Shown here piece after piece: positions 48,833 to 52,593 of a DNA stretch of 64,000 nt. The stretch is from an uncultured Psychroserpens sp. (GTDB taxonomy: Bacteria > Bacteroidota > Bacteroidia > Flavobacteriales > Flavobacteriaceae): contig NZ_CANMRL010000001.1 of the NCBI RefSeq assembly GCF_947500255.1, positions 1,116,001 to 1,180,000 on the forward strand, given 5' to 3'. A program made the position numbers and the translations under genes. The notes under the pieces are model-generated. The model was not told where the DNA came from. It ran no database searches and saw only the letters and a list, made by a program, of their open reading frames with translations. Within the stretch, counting starts at the first letter, position 1. Each line of letters begins with the position of its first letter.

Positions 48833-48906
48833 TACTTCGCCTTGGATTCGAACCAAGAAATCACAGTGCTTAAAACTGATGCCTTTTCCAGTTTGGCCAA
48901 CGAAGT
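48833..48906 (-). tRNA. tRNA-Leu(TAA) without long variable arm
   Basis: Acceptor ACTTCGT/GCGAAGT, anticodon loop TTTAAGC (TAA) in stem CAGT/ACTG, T arm CTTGG-TTCGAAT-CCAAG, A73. Only about 6 nt lie between the anticodon stem and the T stem, so the long class II variable arm is absent. Confidence 0.88.
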
Positions 48907-48911
48907 ATTTG

Positions 48912-48985
48912 TGCAGGAAGAGAGACTCGAACTCTCAAAACCTTGTTTCTAAGACAAGAGCGTATGCCAATTCCGCCATTCCTGC
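48912..48985 (-). tRNA. tRNA-Leu(TAG) without long variable arm
   Basis: Acceptor GCAGGAA/TTCCTGC perfect; D region TGGCGGAATTGG typical of tRNA-Leu; anticodon stem CTTGT/ACAAG, loop CTTAGAA (TAG); T arm GAGAG-TTCGAGT-CTCTC; A73. The variable loop is only GTTTT, so again no class II arm. Confidence 0.9.
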
Positions 48986-48990
48986 AATTG

Positions 48991-49064
48991 TTGAGATGTC
49001 AGGAATCGAACCTGAATCTTTCGCCTTATGAGAGCGACGCTCTACCAGATTAAGCTACATCTCA
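48991..49064 (-). tRNA. tRNA-Met(CAT)
   Basis: Acceptor TGAGATG/CATCTCA perfect, D stem GCTT/GAGC, anticodon stem TCGCT/GGCGA, loop CTCATAA (CAT), T arm TCAGG-TTCGATT-CCTGA, A73. Lacks the C4/C5 signature of lysidine tRNA-Ile, so Met is preferred; no initiator GGG/CCC pairs. Confidence 0.88.
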
Positions 49065-49069
49065 ATATG

Positions 49070-49142
49070 TTGAGGTAATAGGATTCGAACCTATGACTTT
49101 CACGATGTAAGCGTGACGCTCTTACCACTGAGCTATACCTCA
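49070..49142 (-). tRNA. tRNA-Val(TAC)
   Basis: Perfect acceptor TGAGGTA/TACCTCA, D stem GCTC/GAGC, anticodon stem TCACG/CGTGA, loop CTTACAT (TAC), T arm ATAGG-TTCGAAT-CCTAT, A73. Confidence 0.93.
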
Positions 49143-49147
49143 ATTTG

Positions 49148-49219
49148 AATTCCGTAGGAGAATCGAACTCCCATCTGCTGATAGAAAGTCAACCGTCTTA
49201 ACCATTTGACCAACGGAAT
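49148..49219 (-). tRNA. tRNA-Glu(TTC)
   Basis: Acceptor ATTCCGT/ACGGAAT perfect, D stem GTC/GAC, anticodon stem GTTGA/TCAGC, loop CTTTCTA (TTC), T arm TGGGAG-type with TTCGATT. T73 in place of the usual G. Confidence 0.88.
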
Positions 49220-49231
49220 ATGTTTTTTATG

Positions 49232-49306
49232 GCGTTACCCTATTGGGTCAGGCTTTCGGTAGTCGCTCTCTACGAGGAGCTCCAACAGTACCTCAATCCT
49301 TAACGC
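49232..49306. repeat. Dispersed repeat element, copy 2, inside the tRNA array
   Basis: Shares the AGTCGCTCTC..GAGGAGCTCCAACA core with 36782-36861. Bounded by GCGTTA (49232-49237) / TAACGC (49301-49306). Fills the longest gap between array tRNAs (Glu to Asp). Confidence 0.65.
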
Positions 49307-49312
49307 AAATTG

Positions 49313-49384
49313 CGGTTCATACGAGAATCGAACTCGTATCTCCCAAGAGACAGTCGGGAAGGATAGCCATTACCCCAATGAACC
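49313..49384 (-). tRNA. tRNA-Asp(GTC)
   Basis: Acceptor GGTTCAT/ATGAACC perfect, anticodon stem CCCGA/TTGGG, loop CTGTCTC (GTC), T arm ACGAG-TTCGATT-CTCGT, G73 as required for AspRS. Confidence 0.9.
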
Positions 49385-49409
49385 AGTTTTGTATATCTAA
49401 TGTCTGTTG

Positions 49410-49491
49410 TGGGAATGATAGGATTCGAACCTATTTAGCAATAGCACCAGTTTTACAGACTGGCTCAACTCTCCAACGTTGACGTATTCCC
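49410..49491 (-). tRNA. tRNA-Tyr(GTA)
   Basis: Acceptor GGGAATA/CATTCCC (last pair mismatched), four-pair D stem TCAA/TTGA, anticodon stem CCAGT/ACTGG, loop CTGTAAA (GTA), extended variable region of about 12 nt as in bacterial tRNA-Tyr, A73. Confidence 0.9.
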
Positions 49492-49499
49492 TTATGTTG

Positions 49500-49573
49500 A
49501 GACAAGGATGAGATTTGAACTCATAAAGATCAGTTTTGCAGACTGACGCCTTAACCAATTCGGCCACCTTGTC
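49500..49573 (-). tRNA. tRNA-Cys(GCA)
   Basis: Perfect acceptor GACAAGG/CCTTGTC with U73, the CysRS identity base. Anticodon stem TCAGT/ACTGA, loop CTGCAAA (GCA), T arm ATGAG-TTCAAAT-CTCAT. Confidence 0.92.
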
Positions 49574-49577
49574 TTTG

Positions 49578-49649
49578 CGATACCGATAGGACTCGAACCT
49601 ATAACCTGTTGGTTAACAACCGACTGCTCTGCCGTTGAGCTACGATATC
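49578..49649 (-). tRNA. tRNA-Asn(GTT)
   Basis: Acceptor GATATCG/CGGTATC, D stem GCTC/GAGC, anticodon stem GTCGG/CCAAC with one C:A mismatch, loop TTGTTAA (GTT), T arm ATAGG-TTCGAGT-CCTAT, G73. Confidence 0.9.
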
Positions 49650-49655
49650 ATATTG

Positions 49656-49728
49656 TGGAGCTACGGAGACTTGCACTCCATTCTGCGAGTTGCAAACCCA
49701 CTGTTTTGGCTTGTTAAACTATAACCCC
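49656..49728 (-). tRNA. tRNA-Ala(TGC)
   Basis: Acceptor GGGGTTA/TAGCTCC with the G3:U70 pair that specifies alanine, A73. D stem GTTT/AAAC, anticodon loop TTTGCAA (TGC), T-loop TGCAAGT in place of TTCRANN. The altered T-loop is exceptional in this array. Confidence 0.88.
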
Positions 49729-49737
49729 AATTTTTAG

Positions 49738-49824
49738 CGGAGAGTAAGAGAATCGAACTCTTACTGCATTTAAGCAGACTTGCTTAGCAGGCAAGCGCAA
49801 CAAACCAATATTTGCCTACTCTCC
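49738..49824 (-). tRNA. tRNA-Ser(GCT)
   Basis: Perfect acceptor GGAGAGT/ACTCTCC, D stem GCAA/TTGC, anticodon stem CTTGC/GCAAG, loop CTGCTAA (GCT), long variable arm CTGC/GCAG, T arm with TTCGATT, G73. A full class II tRNA-Ser. Confidence 0.93.
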
Positions 49825-49838
49825 AATAATTATTTAGT

Positions 49839-49913
49839 CTGAGAGACAGGGTTGACTTCGTCTCTCCTGTTGTATCTCATTGCCAATCAAATTCAAGTAA
49901 ACTTGATTTGATT
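49839..49913 (-). pseudogene. Partial duplicate of tRNA-Pro 3' end plus hairpin
   Basis: CTGAGAGACAGG (49839-49850) repeats the 3' end of tRNA-Pro (49921-49932) but the T-loop is lost. Instead GAGAGAC/GTCTCTC forms a 7-bp hairpin (49841-49866). A second hairpin follows: AATCAAAT-T-CAAG / CTTG-ATTTGATT (49885-49913). Possibly a degenerated or reduced tRNA. Confidence 0.5.
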
Positions 49914-49919
49914 GTTTCG

Positions 49920-49992
49920 TCTGAGAGACAGGATTCGAACCTGCAACCTCTCGCTTCCAAAGCGAGTAAACTAGCCGTCGTTCTCCTCTCAG
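49920..49992 (-). tRNA. tRNA-Pro(TGG)
   Basis: Acceptor CTGAGAG/CTCTCAG with the C1:G72 pair typical of bacterial tRNA-Pro, A73. D stem GAAC/GTTT, anticodon stem CTCGC/GCGAG, loop TTTGGAA (TGG), T arm GCAGG-TTCGAAT-CCTGT. Confidence 0.92.
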
Positions 49993-49997
49993 TTTTG

Positions 49998-50139
49998 CGG
50001 AAGGAGTGGGAGTCGAACCCACACGAGTCGTAATCTCCGAACAGTTTTAACTCAAAGAATATTATTTCTATAAATACGATTCGTTGAATTCGAACCCTCA
50101 TTTCAAAACTGTGGCCACCGCCTATTGGCTTGCCCTTCC
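49998..50139 (-). tRNA. tRNA-Ser(TGA) interrupted by a 55-nt insertion in the anticodon loop
   Basis: Acceptor GGAAGGG/TCCTTCC, D arm AGCC/GGC, T arm GTGGG-TTCGACT-CCCAC, G73 and an 18-nt variable region, as in tRNA-Ser. The anticodon arm is split: ACAGTTTTGAAA (50101-50112) and ACTGT (50041-50045) are separated by 50046-50100. Removal gives stem ACAGT/ACTGT with loop TTTGAAA (TGA) and an 87-nt tRNA-Ser. Three flanking A residues let the junction slide to the canonical 37/38 intron site. Confidence 0.8.
50046..50100 (-). other. Candidate 55-nt intron of tRNA-Ser(TGA)
   Basis: Too short for a group I intron. In the unspliced form ACAGTTTT and AAAACTGT extend the anticodon helix to 8 bp. Internal short hairpins TTCG/CGAA and TATTT/AAATA are seen. 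A strict bulge-helix-bulge could not be drawn. Confidence 0.6.
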
Positions 50140-50146
50140 TAGTTTG

Positions 50147-50221
50147 TTGACCTGATGGGAATCGAACCCATGACCTCGACCTTAAAAGGGCCTTGCTCTA
50201 ACCTTGCTGAGCTACAAGTCA
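50147..50221 (-). tRNA. tRNA-Lys(TTT)
   Basis: First tRNA of the array in transcription order. Acceptor TGACTTG/CAGGTCA, D stem GCTC/GAGC, anticodon stem AGGCC/GGTCG (terminal A:G mismatch), loop CTTTTAA (TTT), T arm ATGGG-TTCGATT-CCCAT, A73. Confidence 0.92.
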
Positions 50222-50249
50222 ATATGTTTATTTCAATACACACCATAAA

Positions 50250-50279
50250 AAAAGCACCTCGTTTACGGAAGGTGCTTTT
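50250..50279 (-). terminator. Terminator/attenuator between the leader and the tRNA array
   Basis: AAAAGCACCT/AGGTGCTTTT perfect 10-bp stem followed on the minus strand by a run of T. It lies between the promoter at 50456-50486 and the first tRNA, so it could attenuate the array. Confidence 0.85.
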
Positions 50280-50302
50280 CTTAATTTTATAAATACATCA
50301 AC

Positions 50303-50395
50303 TCATGTACCTATAACCTTCCTATAGTATATGTTTAATTCGGCATCACAACTAAATATGACCTCTATTTGCTTCGGTTCGAGCGACCAGATCAT
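50303..50395 (-). CDS. Candidate 30-codon leader frame upstream of the tRNA array
   Basis: ATG at 50395, TGA at 50303, beginning MIWSLEPKQIEVIFSC. It lies between a promoter and a strong terminator, the arrangement of a leader peptide. No family recognised and no clear ribosome-binding site, so translation is uncertain; the RNA may matter more than the peptide. Confidence 0.3.
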   Translation of the reverse strand: MIWSLEPKQIEVIFSCDAELNIYYRKVIGT

Positions 50396-50455
50396 GTACT
50401 GAATTATATGTTGTAAATAATTTCGCATTATTATTATGTTTGTTTTTTGTTGGTG

Positions 50456-50486
50456 CAAATATGAAATGAATTTTTTAAATACACAA
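50456..50486 (-). promoter_or_regulatory. Predicted promoter of the tRNA array
   Basis: On the minus strand TTG (50486-50484), 20-nt spacer, CATATTTG (50463-50456), close to TAnnTTTG. The same TTG-N20 arrangement precedes the tRNA at 9643. Predicted start near 50450. Confidence 0.5.
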
Positions 50487-50668
50487 GAAATTTTTGATTT
50501 AATTTACTGATAATCAAATAGTTATGTTAAATTTAGACAATAAAATTCCTGTCCGTTTTTTAACGGATAATGTACATGTTATACAATAGTCTGTCTCCCA
50601 ATTGTTTCACTGTTTATTAAATCTCTATTTTACGTTTTATTGTTTCATAATCACTTTTATAAAAAATT

Positions 50669-50700
50669 TAAAAAAAAACGTCCAACTTTTAGGTTGGACG
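50669..50700 (-). terminator. Terminator downstream of the metallophosphoesterase gene
   Basis: CGTCCAAC/GTTGGACG perfect 8-bp stem, then nine or more T on the minus strand. Confidence 0.88.
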
Positions 50701-50736
50701 CTTCATATTACGGTTTTAATAGTATTTAAATCATAT

Positions 50737-50856
50737 TCAACTCTTAAAAATAGATACAAAGCGTCCTTGTAGGGAATTCAGTAAAATGACTGCCCATTTA
50801 TAATCGCATTCACTAAAACGCGACATCGGTTGTTTATGTATCTGTTGTTTTACCAT
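50737..50856 (-). CDS. Candidate 39-codon small protein
   Basis: ATG at 50856, TGA at 50737, beginning MVKQQIHKQPMSRFSECDYK. A -7 element TATATTTG (50897-50890, minus strand) lies upstream and a terminator at 50669 downstream. Unknown function; may be an untranslated tail of the phosphoesterase transcript. Confidence 0.3.
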   Translation of the reverse strand: MVKQQIHKQPMSRFSECDYKWAVILLNSLQGRFVSIFKS

Positions 50857-50935
50857 TTTATATTGTAAATATACTTTTTATTTATACTGCAAATATAAGT
50901 CCAATAATACGCATTGTTTTTACGTAGTAAATTAT

Positions 50936-51502
50936 TTATTCATTTTTAGATGGTGGCTCCCATATTTTTTTACTCATAATCGCTTTGACTTCTTCGTAGG
51001 TTATCGGATAGAAATCGTGACAATCTACACCAACATCAAAACTGTTCATCGTTGGATCGTCGGTTAAACTTCCATGTGAATGGCCATAAAGGTGCCATGT
51101 TCCTCTAAAGCTTGAACGCCATACACGCATTGCGTAATGCAAGAGTATGATTTTTTGCTTACCATTTGGCGCCTCTTCATCATTAACATTGAGTTCGAAA
51201 TAATCTTTTATCCATTCAAATCGGTTTGGGTTTGCCAAGGCAGCACCTTCGTGATTGCCTCGAATTAAAAAGATATGTCCGTTTAATTGCTCAAGTATGT
51301 CTCGCATTCGCTCAGCTTTACAGAGTCCGAAATCACCTAAATGATAGACCTTGTCATGTTTATTAACTCGACTATTCCAGCGTTTTATGAGTTCTTGGTC
51401 CATGTCTTTTACACTACCAAATGGACGATTGGTGAATTTTATAATATTCTCGTGACCAAAATGATGGTCTGAAGTGAAATATATGTTTCTAGTTTTATTC
51501 AT
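50936..51502 (-). CDS. Calcineurin-like metallophosphoesterase
   Basis: 188 aa. All metal-binding motifs of the metallophosphoesterase fold: YFTSDHHFGHENII (DxH), YHLGDFG (GD), IRGNHEG (GNHE), LHYAMR and YGHSHGSL (GHxH). Related stand-alone enzymes act on phosphodiesters or phosphomonoesters, including nucleic-acid ends; the substrate here is unknown. Downstream of the TPR gene (32-nt gap) on the same strand as the tRNA array and rtcB, so an end-processing partner to the ligase is plausible but untested. Confidence 0.88.
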   Translation of the reverse strand: MNKTRNIYFTSDHHFGHENIIKFTNRPFGSVKDMDQELIKRWNSRVNKHDKVYHLGDFGLCKAERMRDILEQLNGHIFLIRGNHEGAALANPNRFEWIKDYFELNVNDEEAPNGKQKIILLHYAMRVWRSSFRGTWHLYGHSHGSLTDDPTMNSFDVGVDCHDFYPITYEEVKAIMSKKIWEPPSKNE

Positions 51503-51534
51503 GTTTTATAATATGTTTTTATGAAAAGGATTGC

Positions 51535-52083
51535 TTAATCCTTCTTCTTTTTTTGCTTCCCTTTTTTTGTTTTCTTCTTTTTGGAAGCTTTCTTTTTCTT
51601 TGGTTTTATCTTGTTTTTAACTCTTGTTATTTCAGAATCGATAAACGCCATAAAACTGTTGTTGTATACATACAACTTTGCTTTTTTAAAAGTTTTCAAT
51701 GCTTCTTTATACGCTTCTTGGCATTCTAAAAGCTGTGCCTGTAATACAATAAGCTCGCCTTTTTGAATTGACTTTACTGTAAATGCAAAATCGATTAGTT
51801 TTTGCGCTTCATCATAATCATGATTCCAAATCAAAACCAAGATATATTTAGGATATACTTTCACAAAATCCATCTTACTAGCTAAGGCTTCAGCAAAATA
51901 ATATTTGGCTTTTTCGTAATCGCCTAGCTGTTCCGATTGTAATCGTCCCATGAGATATAATGCATATGCATTAGTGTTCTCGTAAGACAACGCATAATTT
52001 AGATTTTCTACAGTTTCTTCTAAATCGTATGGATAAGCATCTATGGCTTTAAGCACGTAATTGTTTAACAAATTCGTGTCCAT
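51535..52083 (-). CDS. TPR protein with Lys-rich tail
   Basis: 182 aa. TPR-like helical pairs (about 10-150: AYALYLMGRLQSEQLGDYEKAKYYFAEAL, first part) and a strongly basic C-terminal tail of about 25 residues, nearly all Lys. A protein-binding scaffold with a nucleic-acid-binding tail is suggested. Co-directional with the metallophosphoesterase, rtcB and tRNA array. Confidence 0.8.
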   Translation of the reverse strand: MDTNLLNNYVLKAIDAYPYDLEETVENLNYALSYENTNAYALYLMGRLQSEQLGDYEKAKYYFAEALASKMDFVKVYPKYILVLIWNHDYDEAQKLIDFAFTVKSIQKGELIVLQAQLLECQEAYKEALKTFKKAKLYVYNNSFMAFIDSEITRVKNKIKPKKKKASKKKKTKKGKQKKKKD

Positions 52084-52205
52084 TGTTTTTTTACTATTTT
52101 AATAATTCATTTTTTGCGACATATAAGTTCGCTAAAGCCATTTAACGGCTTGATATTTTAACTGTTTTGGAGGAGGTTTAGCAGACTTGCTAATGACTGA
52201 AAACA

Positions 52206-52243
52206 AAAAATCCGAAACAGTTAAACAAGTGCTTCGGATTTTT
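52206..52243 (-). terminator. Terminator of the candidate small RNA
   Basis: AAAAATCCGAA/TTCGGATTTTT perfect 11-bp stem, 16-nt loop and T-run on the minus strand; no annotated gene directly upstream on this strand, which points to a short transcript. Confidence 0.85.
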
Positions 52244-52391
52244 CATTATGTTTTGAAAAGTATATTAGCTATACGCTCGAAGCATCACAGAATGGGTTTT
52301 TCCCACTGGATTTCCTGAAATAGGTATGAATAAATACATAGCTTCGTGTTTTTGTTAATACTAATTTTTTTTCCTGAATTGTTTAATTCTT
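52206..52391 (-). ncRNA. Candidate structured small RNA (about 185 nt), with a possible 24-codon frame
   Basis: On the minus strand a promoter (52397-52427) and terminator (52206-52243) bracket a transcript that can fold: CGAAGC..GCTTCG closes hairpins GTAT/ATAC and AGTGGG/CCCATT. A frame from ATG at 52339 to TAA at 52265 (MYLFIPISGNPVGKTH...) also fits. I cannot assign it to a known RNA family. The rest of the 52084-52593 gap holds nothing else recognised. Confidence 0.45.
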
Positions 52392-52396
52392 CGCTG

Positions 52397-52427
52397 CAAA
52401 TATTTGGATTTATTTTTTAATTATCAA
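52397..52427 (-). promoter_or_regulatory. Predicted promoter of the candidate small RNA
   Basis: On the minus strand TTG (52427-52425), 20-nt spacer, AATATTTG (52404-52397), near TAnnTTTG and matching the array promoter layout. Confidence 0.5.
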
Positions 52428-52593
52428 AATTTATTTTTTCATTTTCAGAAAATTATATGTCTTAATACGTAGTATTAACTTTTTTTGAAAAATCAAAGGG
52501 TTAATGCAAATTTTTCATTTTTGATCTAATTTTCTTTCTACGCAATTTAATTGCGTATATTTAATTTCAGTATAAAAAGCCCTCTAAATTTAT

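Noticed and set aside
49243-49482. Open frame of 79 codons on the plus strand across the tRNA array
   Set aside because: It runs antisense through the tRNA-Asp gene, part of tRNA-Tyr and a repeat element; the peptide is just the antisense of tRNA sequence.
50046-50100. Strict archaeal bulge-helix-bulge or group I core in the tRNA-Ser insertion
   Set aside because: I could extend the anticodon helix to 8 bp but not draw two 3-nt bulges around a 4-bp helix, and 55 nt is too short for group I. I therefore call it only a candidate intron.
50046-50100. The insertion as a second, nested tRNA (it contains GGTTCGAATTC)
   Set aside because: The flanking five-base arms around that T-loop-like stretch do not pair and no acceptor or anticodon arm fits.
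49834-50101. Two overlapping minus-strand open frames of 62 and 74 codons
   Set aside because: They cover tRNA-Pro, its broken copy and the interrupted tRNA-Ser; no protein-like pattern and fully explained by the RNA genes.
47912-50221. CRISPR array
   Set aside because: The regular 70-80 nt spacing comes from tRNA genes; repeated TTCGAA boxes are T-loops and there are no cas genes.
50366-50400. Extra tRNA near GGTTCGAGCGACC upstream of the array
   Set aside because: T-loop-like string only; no acceptor, D or anticodon stems in the surrounding 80 nt.
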